From: Rhizophagus clarus
Taxonomy: Eukaryota; Glomeromycota; Glomeromycetes; Glomerales; Glomeraceae
NCBI GenBank assembly: GCA_015698045.1
Contig: BLAL01000068.1
Location: 620,001 to 684,000 of the forward strand
Direction of reading: 5' to 3'
DNA length: 64,000 bases
Shown: one piece after another, positions 1 through 11,776 of the stretch
Layout: every line of letters begins with the position of its first letter
How positions within the stretch are numbered: the first letter of the stretch is position 1
Translations under genes and position numbers: made by a program
The notes under the pieces: model-generated
Told to the model about the DNA's origin: nothing
Databases searched by the model: none
What the model saw: the letters and a program-made list of their open reading frames with translations, nothing else

Positions 1-1078
1 ATCAAAAACATTGCAAAATTCATAATAATTTTATTTAATTTACTGATAAATAACGTAATAATTTAGTAATATTATTAAAAAAAAAAAAAATATGGTTATT
101 TAATTAATAGGAAATTTCCGAATTCTAAACAAAAACTGTAAGTCAATGATTTGCTTGGAAAAATTGCCGATTTGCTAAACTTCTATTAATCTGCTATTCC
201 GAAACAAACAATCTATATCGTTATTATTTTTTGTGAAAAAAAAAGCTTACGGTCCTCCTCTGAACACAGATACAGAATCAGAATTCAGATATAGAATACA
301 GATACAGAATACAGACACAGAATCAGATAAAGTATACAGTATACTGTATACATAATATAAAACGAAAAGTCATTTAGGTCGCACGAATTACCAAAAAAAG
401 GAGATTTTTTTGGGAAAAGGAAACTGTTATTACACAAAATGACCAAACAATCCGGTAAAACATAAAAAAACACAAAATTTGTTATTACGGTAACCCAAAT
501 CTCTTGGCAGACCATCCATTATTATATTATGCTAATTAATAAGTAATGCATATACAATTTTGTATATAACTACAATAGTTTTTTTAAAAAAAAAAGTTAA
601 AAGTTATCTGTGTAAAAAAAATAAATGATGCGCAAAGGACTATTCCAAATAATATAATGATTTTCGTAATGCAGATGATAGTGATGTAGGTGGTGGAATA
701 GGTGACGGTGGAGGAGGTTAAACTAGTTTGATAAATAAGTAATAAACTTGGTGGTGTGACGGATTCTAGAATTAGCAAACGCTTTCTTAGTTTGACAAAC
801 AAGTTATAAACTTGTAATATTATATAAATAGAATAAACTAACCTTTCATTGAATAACGATTATATTATTATTTGTGACCCGGATCGGTCCAGCATTTCCG
901 AACCAATCATATCCATATGAAAATATTATGCATTAATTTATGTAGATCAAACGTCCTCGTACATAAAATAATTTCGAATTAGTAAGCATTTTGTTTTTAC
1001 TTGGATTTTACATAAAAATAATCGTTATAGTTTGTTATATATGACATAAATTTTATTCGAAATTATTCTTTTGAAACA
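1..1078. other. AT-rich spacer upstream of the kinase array gene
   Basis: No gene is recognised. The two minus-strand open stretches here (about 285-515 and 584-802) are low-complexity and resemble no family I know. The spacer holds a tandem ACAGAATCAGAT-like repeat near 264-351. The 5' flank of the array gene has an A/T-rich stretch at about 1030-1060 that could act as a TATA region, but no defined promoter element can be claimed. Confidence 0.6.
264..351. repeat. Degenerate short tandem repeat ending in a perfect palindrome
   Basis: Short units of the form (A)CAGATACAGAAT repeat imperfectly from about 264 to 331. They are followed directly by GTATACAGTATACTGTATAC at 332-351, which equals its own reverse complement over 20 bp. 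The palindrome could extrude as a hairpin. Its function is unknown. Confidence 0.8.
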
Positions 1079-4000
1079 ATGTCTTATCAAACCAACCTTT
1101 TAGCGAAACATAATATTCTGAGTCATCTAAAAAACAATTTTAAAATCTGGACTAGCAGAAATGAAAAAATTGATGATTTCATTCAAAAAAGGCAATTAGA
1201 AATAGTCGTATGTGAAGATATAGTATTTGAATGGATACCATACAATCAGTTTAATGAAATCAAGGAAACAGGCAAAAGTAGCCATACAACGATATATTCA
1301 GCATTATGGAGGGATGGTCCATTTAAATATAATAGCCAATTAAAGAGATATACAAGGAATTCAAAAAAAGAAGTTGCTTTAAAATATTTGCATAATTCTC
1401 AAGATCCCATTGATTTACTAATAAATGAGGTATAAATTTATGTATAATTAATATTTAAATAAATATATACTTATTTTACTATTATTTTCAGGCTAAAAAA
1501 TATTCAACAAAACATGAAGCAATTCTTGCATTGTATGGAATATCACAAGATCCAAATACAAATGATTACATTTTAGTTCAAAATAATTATGTCTTTATAA
1601 GTGAAAAAGAAAAAATTGATGATTTCATTTACGAAAAGCAATTAAAAACAAATAAGTATGAAGATATAGTATTTGAATGGATACCATATAATCAGTTTGA
1701 TGAAATTAAAGAAATAGGCAAATGCGATGATATATCAGTAGTATATTCGGCAATATGGAAGAATGGTCCATTAAAATATACGTGTAATGATGAATATACA
1801 AGAAGCTCAAATAAAAAAGTTGCCTTAAAATATTTACATAACTCTCAAGATTCCATTGATTCACTAATAAATGAGGTATAAAATTATGTATAATTAATAT
1901 ATAAATAAATATTTATTTATTTTGTTATTATTTTTCAGGCTAAAAAATATTCAACGAAACGTAGAACATTTCTTGCATTATATGGAATATCTCAAGATCC
2001 AAATACGAATAATTACATTTTAATTCAAAGTAATTATTTCTTTATAAGTAATAATGAAAAAATTAATTATTTCATTTACGAGAAGCCATTAAAAACGAAT
2101 ATATGTGAAGATATAGTATTAGAATGGATACCATACAACCAATTTGATGAAATTAAAGAAACAGGCAAGAGCGGTCATACAACAGTATATTCAGCAATAT
2201 GGAAGAATGGTCCATTAAAATATACGTATAAAGATAATTATACAAGAGATTCAAATAAAAAAGTTGCTTTAAATTATTTACATAATACTCAAGATGTCAT
2301 TGATTCACTAATAAATGAGGTATAAATTCATATATATTTAGTATTTAAATAAATACGTACTTATTTCATAATTAATTTTCAGGCTAAAAAGTATTCAACA
2401 AAACATAAAGCATTACTTGTATTATATGGAATATCTCAAGATCCAAATACAAATGATTACATTTTAGTTCAAAATAATTACATTTTTGTAAGTGGAAATG
2501 AAAAAATTGATGATTTCATTTACGAAAAACAACTAAAAATGAATATATATGGAAATATAATATTTGAATGGATTCCCTACAATCAGTTTGACAAAATCAA
2601 AGAAACAGGCAAAAGTGGACATATAACAGTATATTCAGCAATGTGGAAAGATGGTCCATTAGAATATGAATATAAATTAATGGGATATACAAGAGTTTCA
2701 AATAAAGAAGTTACTTTAAAATATTTGCCTAACTCACAAGATCCCATTAGTTCACTAATAAATGAGGTATAAATTCATGTATAGTTAATATTTAAATAAA
2801 CATATACTTATTTTATTATTATTTTTCAGGATAAAAAAAATCAGGCAAATGATAATGCATTTCTTGCATTGTATGGAGTATCTCAAGATCCAAATACAAA
2901 TGAATATATTTTAGTTCTTAGTTGGTCAAGTGGAAATGAAAAAATTGATGAATTGATTTGTGAAAAACGATTAAAAATGGATAAATATAAAGATACAGTA
3001 TTTGAATGGATACCATACAATCAGTTTGATAAAATTAAAGAAACGGCCAAGAGTGATTGTATAGTGGTATATTCAGCAATATGGAAAGACGGTCCATTAA
3101 AATATGAAGATCAATTAGAGAAATATACAAGAAATTCAAGTAAAGAAGTTGCTTTAAAATATTTGCATAAATCACAAGATCTCATTGATTTACTAATATA
3201 TGAGGTATAAATTCACATATAGTTATTATTTAAATAAACATATACTTATTTTATTATTATTTTTCAGGATAAAAAATATTCAACAAAACATAGTGCACTT
3301 CTTTCATTGTATGGAATATCTCAAGACCTAAATACAAATGATTACATTTTAGTTCTAGATTGGTCAAGTGGAAATGAAAGAATTGATGATTTCATTTACG
3401 AAAAGCAATTAAAAACGAATATGATATATGACGATTTAGTATTTGAATGGATACCATACAATCAGTTTAATGAAATCAAAGAAACAGCAAAAAGTGGTCA
3501 TATAACAATATATTCAGCAATATGGAAGGATGGTCCATTAAAATATACGCATAATAATGATTATACAAGAGATCAAAATAAAAAAGTTACCTTAAAATAT
3601 TTGCATAACTCGCAAGATTTCATTGATTCACTAATAAATGAGGTATAAATTTATGTATAATTAATATTTAAATAAATATCTACTTATTTTTTATTTAATT
3701 TAGGCTAAAAATTATTTAACAAAAGATAAAGCATTATTCAAATTATATGGAATATCTCAAGATATAAATACAAATGATTACATCTTAGTTCTTAGTTGGT
3801 CAAGTGGAAATGAAAAAATTGATGATTTCATTTACGAAAAGCAATTAAAAACGAATATATATGAAGATATAACGTTTGAATGGATACCATACAATCAGTT
3901 TATTAAAATTAAAGAAACAGGTAAAAGTGACCATATAACAGTATATTCAGCGATATGGAAGAATGGTCCATTAAAATCTACATATAATAATGATTGTACC

Positions 4001-7000
4001 AGAGATACAAGTAGAAAAGTCGCTTTAAAATATTTGCATAACTCTCAAGATTCCATTGATTCACTAATAAATGAGGTATAAATTTATGTATAATTAATAT
4101 TTAAATAAATACGTACTTATTTTATTATTAATTTTCAGGCTAAAAATTATTCGACAAAACATAAAGAATTACTTGCGTTATATGGAATATCTCAAGATCT
4201 AAATTCAAATGATTATATTTTAGTTCAAAATAATTATATATTTGCAAGTGGGAATGAAAAAATTGATGATTTCATTTATGAAAAGCAATTAAAAATGAAT
4301 ATATATGGAAATGTAGTATTTGAGTGGATACCATACAATCAGTTTAATAAAATCAACGAAACAGGCAAAGGTAGCATTATAACTGTATATTCAGCAATAT
4401 GGAAGGATGGCCCACTAGAATATAACTATAAGTTAATGGGATACACAAGAAAATCAAATATAGAAGTTGCTTTAAAATATTTACATAACTCACAAGATCC
4501 CATTGGTTCACTAATAAATGAGGTATAAATTTTTATATATATAGTTAGTATTTGAATAAACATGTACTTATTTTATTATTATTTTCAGGCTAAAAAATAT
4601 TCAATAAATTATAATGCATTTCTTGCATTGTATGGAATATCTCAAGATCCAAATACAAATGATTACATTTTAGCTCTTAGTTGGTCAAGTGGAAATGAAA
4701 GAATTGATGACTTAATTTGCGAAAAACAATTAAAAATGGATAAATATAAGGATACAGTATTTGAATGGATACCGTACAATCAGTTTAGTGAAATCAAAGA
4801 AACAGCCAGAAGTGATTATATAATGGTATATTCAGCAATATGGAAAGATGGCCCATTAAAATATAATGATCAATTAAAGGAATATACAAGAAACTCAAAT
4901 GAGGAAGTTGCTTTAAAATATTTACGTATCCCACAAGATCCTATTGATTTACTAATAAATGAGGTATAAATTCATATGTAGTTAGTATTTAAACAAACAT
5001 ATACTTATTTTTATTATTATTTTTCAGGTTAAAAAATATTCAACAAATTATAATGCTTTTCATGTATTGTATGGAATATCTCAAGATCCAAATACAAATG
5101 ATTACATTTTAGCTCTTAGTTGGTCAAGTGGAAATGAAAAAATAGATGACTTCATTTACGAAAAGCAATTAAAAACAACCATAAATGAAGATATAGTATT
5201 TGAATGGATACCATATAATCAGTTTAATGAAATCAAAGAAACGGGTAAAAGTGATCATATAACAGTATATTCAGCAATATGGAAGAATGGCCCGTTAAAA
5301 TATACGCATAATGATGATTATACAAAAGATTCGAATAAAAAGATTGCTTTAAAATATTTTCATAACTCTCAAAATTCCATTGATTTACTGATAAATGAGG
5401 TATAAATTCATGTATTATCAATATTTAAGTAAATACTGTATGTACTTATTTTATTATTAATTTTCAGGCTAAACAATATTCAACTAAAGATAAAGAATTA
5501 CTTGTATTATATGGAATATCTCAAGATCTAAATACAAACGATTATATTTTAGTTCTTAGTTGGTCAAGTGGAAATGAAAATATTGATGATTTCATTTACG
5601 AAAGGCGATTAAAAACGAATATGTACGATGATATAACAATTGAATGGATACCATACAATCAGTTTAATGAAATCAAAGAGACAGGAAAAAGTGATCATAT
5701 AACGGTACATTCAGCAATATGGAAAAATGGTCCATTAAAATATATGCGTAATGATTATTGTGTAAGAGATTCAGACAAAAAAGTTGTTTTAAAATATTTA
5801 CATAACTCACAAGATACCATTGATTCACTAATAAATGAGGTATAAATGATTTTTATGTATAATTAATATTTAAATAAATAAATATATATGTACTTATTTA
5901 TTATTAATTTTTAGGCTAAAAAATATGCAACGAAACATAATGCATTACTCGTATTATATGGAATATCTCAAGATCTAAATACAAATGATTATATTTTAGT
6001 TCAAAATAATTATATCTTTGCAAGTGGAAATGAAAAAATTGATGATTTCATTTACGAAAAGCAATTAAAAATGAATATATATGGAAATATAGTATTTGAA
6101 TGGATACCATACAATCAGTTTGATAAAATCAAAGAAACGGGTAAAAGTAGTCATATAACCGTATATTCAGCAATGTGGAAGGATGGTCCACTAGAATATA
6201 ATTACAAGTTAATGGGATATACAAGAAATTCAAATAAAGAAGTTGCTTTAAAATACTTACATAACTCTCAAGATCCCATTGGTTCACTAATAAATGAGGT
6301 ATAAATTCATATATAGTCAATATTAAATAAACATATACTCACTTATTATTTTTTTTAGAATAAAAAACATTCAACTAATTATAATGCATTTCTTGCATTG
6401 TATGGAATATCTCAAGATCCAAATACAAATGATTACATTTTAGCTCTTAGTTGGTCAAGTGGAAATGAAAAAATTGATGATTTAATTTGCGAAAAGCAAT
6501 TAAAAATGGATAAATATAAAGATACAGTATTTGAATGGATACCATACAATCAGTTTAATGAAATCAAAGAAACAGCCAGAAGTGATTATATAACTGTATA
6601 TTCAGCAATATGGAAAGATGGTCCATTAAAATATAATGATCAATTAAAGAAATTTACAAGAAACTCAAATATGGAGGTTGCTTTAAAATATTTGCGTAAC
6701 TCACAAGATCCTATTGATTCACTAATAAATGAGGTATAAATTCATATGTAGTTATTAATATTAAACAAACATATACTTATTTTATTATTATTTTTCAGGC
6801 TATAAAATATTCAACAAATTATAATGCATTTCTTGCAGTATATGGAATATCTCAAGATCCGAATACAAATGATTACATTTTAATCCTTAGTTGGTCAAGT
6901 GGAAATGAAAAAATTAACGACTTTATTTACGAAAAGCAATTAAAAACAAATACATATTCTGAAACAGTATTTGAATGGATACCATACAATCAGTTTAATG

Positions 7001-9439
7001 AAATCAAAGAAACAGGTAAAAGTGTTCATATAACAGTATGTTCAGCAATATGGAAGAATGGTCCATTAAAATATACGTATAATGATGGTTATACAAAAGA
7101 TTCGAACAAAAAAGTTACTTTAAAATATTTTCATGACTTACAAGATTCCATTGATTTACTAATTAATGAGGTATAAATTTATATATAATTAATATTTACT
7201 GTAAATAATTATGTACTTATTTATTATTAATTTTCAGGCTAAAAATTATTCAACAAAACATAATGCATTACTCGTATTATATGGAATATCTCAAGATCTA
7301 AATACAAATGATTATATTTTAGTTCAAAATAATTATATATTTGCAAGCGGAAATGAAAAAATTGATGATTTTATTTACGAAAAGCAATTAAAAATGAATA
7401 TATATGGAAACGTAGCATTTGAATGGATTCCATACTATCAATTCAATGAAATCAAAGAAAGAGGAAAAATTGGTCATATGACAGTATATTCAGCAATATG
7501 GAACGTTGGTCCACTAGAATATAATTATAAGTTAATGGAATATACAAGAAATTCAAATAAAGAAGTTGCTTTAAAATATTTACATAACTCTCAAGATCCT
7601 ATTGATTCACTAATAAATGAGGTAAAATTTCTTATATAGTTAGTATTTAAATAAACATATACTTATTTTATTATTATTTCTTAGGAAAAAAAATATCCAA
7701 CAAATTATAATGTATTTCTTGCATTGTATGGAATATCTCAAGATCCTAATACAAATAATTATATTTTAGTTTTTAGTTGGTCAAGTGGAAATGGAAAAAT
7801 TGATGATTTAATTTGTGGAAAGCAATTAAAAATGGATAAATATAAAGATACAGTATTTGAATGGATACCATACGATCAGTTTAATGAAATCAAAGAAACA
7901 TCCAAAAGTGATAATATGATAATATATTCAGCAATATGGAAAGATGGTCTATTAAAATATAATGATCAATTAAAGAAATATACAAGGAATTCTAATAAAG
8001 AAGTTAATTTAAAATATTTGTGTAACACACAAGATCACATTGATTTACTAATAAAAGAGGTATGATTCATATATAGTTAGTATTCAAAATACCAAACGTA
8101 AACTTATTTTATTTTTTATTTTTTTTTTTTTAGGAAAAAAAATATTCAGCAAATTATAGTGCATTTCTGTCATTGTATGGAATATCTCAAGATCCAAATA
8201 CAAATGATTACATTTTAGTTCAAAGTAATTATATCTTTATAAGTGAAAATGAAAAAATTAATGATTTCATTTACAAAAAGCAATTGGAAACGAACACATA
8301 CGAAGATAAAGTGTTTGAATGGATACCTTACAATCAGTTTTATGAAATCGAAAAAGCAGGCAAAAATGGTCTTACAACAGTATATTCAGCAATATGGAAG
8401 AATGGTCCATTACATTATGATAATCAGTGTAATAATTATGTAAGAGATTCGAATATAAATGTCATGTTGAAATGTCTGTATAACTCTCGAAATCTTAGTG
8501 AGTTTGTGATAGTAAATGAGGTAGGTATCTATAATATTTATGAAGTATTAATACTTCTTAATATATTATATTAATTTTCTATATATTTTAGGCTGAATAC
8601 TATTTAACAGATAAATTTGGTAGAGAAGTTTTTAATATACATGGTATATCCCAAAATCCAGATACGAATGATTATATTTTGGTTTTAAAAAATTTTATTT
8701 GGTTAAGTGAAAATGAAAAAATTGATAGTTTCATTAGAGAAATGCAATTAAATATAAATAAGTATAAAGATACATTATTTGAATGGATACCATACAATCA
8801 ACTTAATGAAATTAAAGAAACAGGTAAAGATAATATTATAACAAAATATTCAGCAATATGGAAGGATGGTCCACTATATTATAATTACCAGTATAATAAA
8901 TTTATAAGAGTTTCAAATAAAGAAGTTACTTTAAGATGTTTACATGATTCACAAAATCAACTTATTGAGTTTGTGATAAATGAGGTATATACTTGTATAA
9001 TCATCTTTATCATTTTTTTTATTTAAATAAAATATGTTAATTTTAATTTATTTATTATTAGGCTAATAAATATTCAACAGAAATATTCGAAAAGGCGGTT
9101 TGTAATGTATATGGAATATCCCAAGATCCGAACACAAATAACTACATTTTAGTTTTCGCATCAACTGGAAATGAAATAATTGATAATTTCATTCAGGAAA
9201 TGCAATTAAAGATAAATGACTATGATGATATAGTATTTGAATGGGTACCATATAATCAGTTTAATAATATCAAGGAAATAGGTAAAGGTGGTTTTTCTAC
9301 AGTATATTCAGCAAACTGGAAAGATGGTCCATTAGAATATGATGCAAATAAAAAATTATATAAAAGAAATTCAAACAAAGTAGTAGCGCTTAAGTGTTTA
9401 TATAATTCACAAGATATTAATAATACATTTTTACATGAG
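1079..9439 (+). repeat. 19-copy exon/intron tandem array (about 440-bp units) with higher-order structure
   Basis: Each unit is one exon of 372-393 nt plus an intron of about 60-75 nt. Introns are conserved too: most read GTATAAATT, then an A/T run, then TTATTATTATTTTCAG. Exon types recur in order. Type A (384 nt, MNIYGN and MGYTR markers) is exons 4, 8, 12 and 15. Type B (375 nt, MDKYKDTVFEW and DGPLKY.DQL) is exons 5, 9, 13 and 16, with exon 1 similar. Type C (372-375 nt in exons 6, 7, 10, 11 and 14; 384 and 381 nt in 2 and 3; KNGPLKYT and DSNKK) fills the slots between. The A-to-A spacing is 1,756, then 1,776, then 1,323 bp, so the third block has lost one unit. Exons 17-19 are more diverged. 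Confidence 0.9.
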
Positions 9440-10387
9440 GTATGAAATTTTAAAAAAAGCTTTTCTAGTAAAATATTCTTTAAATTTAATTTAAACATAA
9501 TTACATTTTAATAGGTTAAAGAATACTCAATAAATAAAAGAAGTAATATTCTTAATATTTATGGAATATCTCAAAATCCTGATACAAAAGACTATGTTAT
9601 GGTTCTCAATTATGCAGAAAAAGGAAATTTTAATAGTTGGGCAAATAAAAATCATGAACTTTTTAATTGGCAAGATAAATTATCTGCATTACTTAATATT
9701 ATTTATGGTCTTAAAGAAATTCATCAAAGAGAAGTAGTTCATCGTGATTTTCATACAGGAAATATATTATTTTTGAGTGATATAGATAATTTTGGTAATT
9801 GCATATCAATTTCAGATATGGGATTATGTAAAGAGATTGGTGATGTTGATGAGACAAATATTTATGGAGTTATGCCTTATATGGCTCCTGAAGTATTAAG
9901 AGGAAAACCTTATACTCAAGCAGCAGATATCTATAGTTTTGGCATGATTATGTATTTTGTAGCAACTGGAAGACAGCCTTTTGTTGATCGTGCACATGAT
10001 CATAATTTAGCATTGGATATTTGTAGTGGAGTAAGACCTGAAATAGATGAACCAGAAGCGCCAATATGTTATATTAATTTAATGAAAAAGTGTTTTGATT
10101 CAGACCCAAAAAATAGACCAGATGTTTTTCAAGTAGAAGAATTAATTACATCATTTCATAAGTCATCTGGAGTGGATATCTTTGTTATGGAAAATGAAGA
10201 GATTGAAACGCAATTTGAAAGGGCAGAACAATATAGAAAAGCAAATCTTTCATCTATTAAAAATTACCAAACATCTACCCATCCGCAAGCTGTTTACACA
10301 TCTCGATTGCTTAATTCTTTTACAAAAGACCTTCCAAAAGACAATATTGATTATTATAAGTCTGATTGTTTGGATTGTTCAATCTAA
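1079..10387 (+). CDS. Tandem kinase N-lobe array protein with one terminal kinase C-lobe
   Basis: I splice this as 20 exons: 1079-1429, 1492-1875, 1939-2319, 2383-2766, 2830-3204, 3268-3642, 3704-4075, 4139-4522, 4589-4963, 5028-5399, 5468-5839, 5915-6298, 6359-6733, 6799-7170, 7238-7621, 7685-8059, 8134-8520, 8592-8984, 9062-9439 and 9515-10387. All junctions are GT-AG and phase 0, and the product is 2,681 residues. Exons 1-19 each carry a linker (SGNEKIDDFI type), then EWIPYNQF, a glycine-loop region (GKS.HITVYSAIW), the VALK lysine and an alpha-C ending in NE. Exons 2-20 begin with strands beta4-5 (YGISQDPNTNDYILV). Only exon 20 adds a C-lobe: HRDFHTGNILF, SDMGLC in place of DFG, APEVL, and the tail HPQAVYTSRLL. 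Exon 19 alone has a normal glycine loop (GKGGFSTVYSA). The family matches TKL-like kinases expanded in Rhizophagus. Kinase activity of the last unit is inferred; the role of the 18 orphan N-lobes is unknown. The start is the first ATG before the usual linker. Confidence 0.85.
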
Positions 10388-11776
10388 ATTAATTCATAAA
10401 ATATTTATCAAAGATATAAGATTATTATTCATTTATTTAATATTTTTAACTGTTATTTAATAAGTAATTTACAATTAAAAACGTCCAACACTGTATAGAT
10501 ATATATGTTTATATTTTACATAAATAAATCAGTTTGTAATTGGACAAAAATACAATACTTTATCATCTTATTAATATAAAAATACTAATCATATTATTAA
10601 CATTTGAAAAATAATTTTTTTAAAGTAAATGAATAGTCTTGTTGATGCATCCATCTTTCTATTTCAGTTCAGTTACTTATTTGCAAAATAAAGCTTCATT
10701 TTATATTCATTCTTTATATTTATAAAATATCTACTGTAGGCCATTGCATGGTCCTAATCAAGAAATCAATGTTTTAACAGCAATGGGTAATGTGGGTCAT
10801 ATATCTGCCATAAGACCTTTTTTTCAATACCCGAGTATTAATCAATTATTACAAAGTTTGACTTTGAAAGTACCTGTAGTGAATAATACCTGGGTCTTGA
10901 TAATAAACTATTATTGTGAGTACTGTACGCAGTCTAATAATTATTTGATAACTAGCAACAAGGATAATGAAATAAAAGATAAATAAATGGAAAAGGAATT
11001 TTGAAATTTAAAAATTTTACCATAACATTTCAAAAAATTACAAACCTATATAAACTAAGACTGAGGAGTTTTTCGGGGATAACAAGCACAGTCATAATAA
11101 GCACCTATTGTTTAAATTAATAAAATAAATAAAATATGCAAAAAAAAAAAATTAGTAGTTTTTTTTTCTTTTAATTATTTAATATTTCTAACATTTATTC
11201 TATCGTCGGTAAAGATATATTTGCTAAAAGTTATGATAGTGTAGAATAAGGATCTATAACAGAGCTTCATGTAAGTTTTTTTTCTCGGTTGATTGTAAGT
11301 TTAATTTGTTTTTTATACGACACGTATTAATTTCAATTTTTAGACCATAACTTTTAGATCGAAACACAGTGTTTAATAACCAATCAGAAGCGAAATAAAT
11401 CTTGTGCATTTTTTGTATTCTACGTGTTTTTATGCGGGTTTTCTTCAATCATTTTTTACTTTGCAAAAATGGAGTTCCTAGTAATTATAAAGAGGTAAAT
11501 ATATTGCATCAACATTGAGATTCAGCAGTCAATTTTATGTCAGTATAACGTGTATATATATATGTGTATATATTCAAAAAAGATTACTAAAGAAATATAG
11601 AATGTTTTTTATCATACAAAGCTTAAAAATTTTGAACCCAAAGCGAGATTAAGATTTATTATATATTAAATTCTACATATTACGTTTAAAATTTTATGAA
11701 ATAATAATGTTGAAAAGAATTTAAAAGAAAAAAAATAAAATCTGAATTAAAAAAATCGAGAATTATCCATTATCCA
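10388..11776. other. AT-rich spacer between the array gene and ELP2
   Basis: This presumably contains the 3' UTRs of the two convergent flanking genes. An 80-codon open stretch at 10744-10986 has no recognisable domain and is not called. I see no repeats beyond A/T runs and a short TA-rich run near 11550. Confidence 0.6.

Noticed and set aside
10744..10986. 80-codon plus-strand open frame after the array gene
   Set aside because: No family resemblance and no link to the array gene's frame or splicing.
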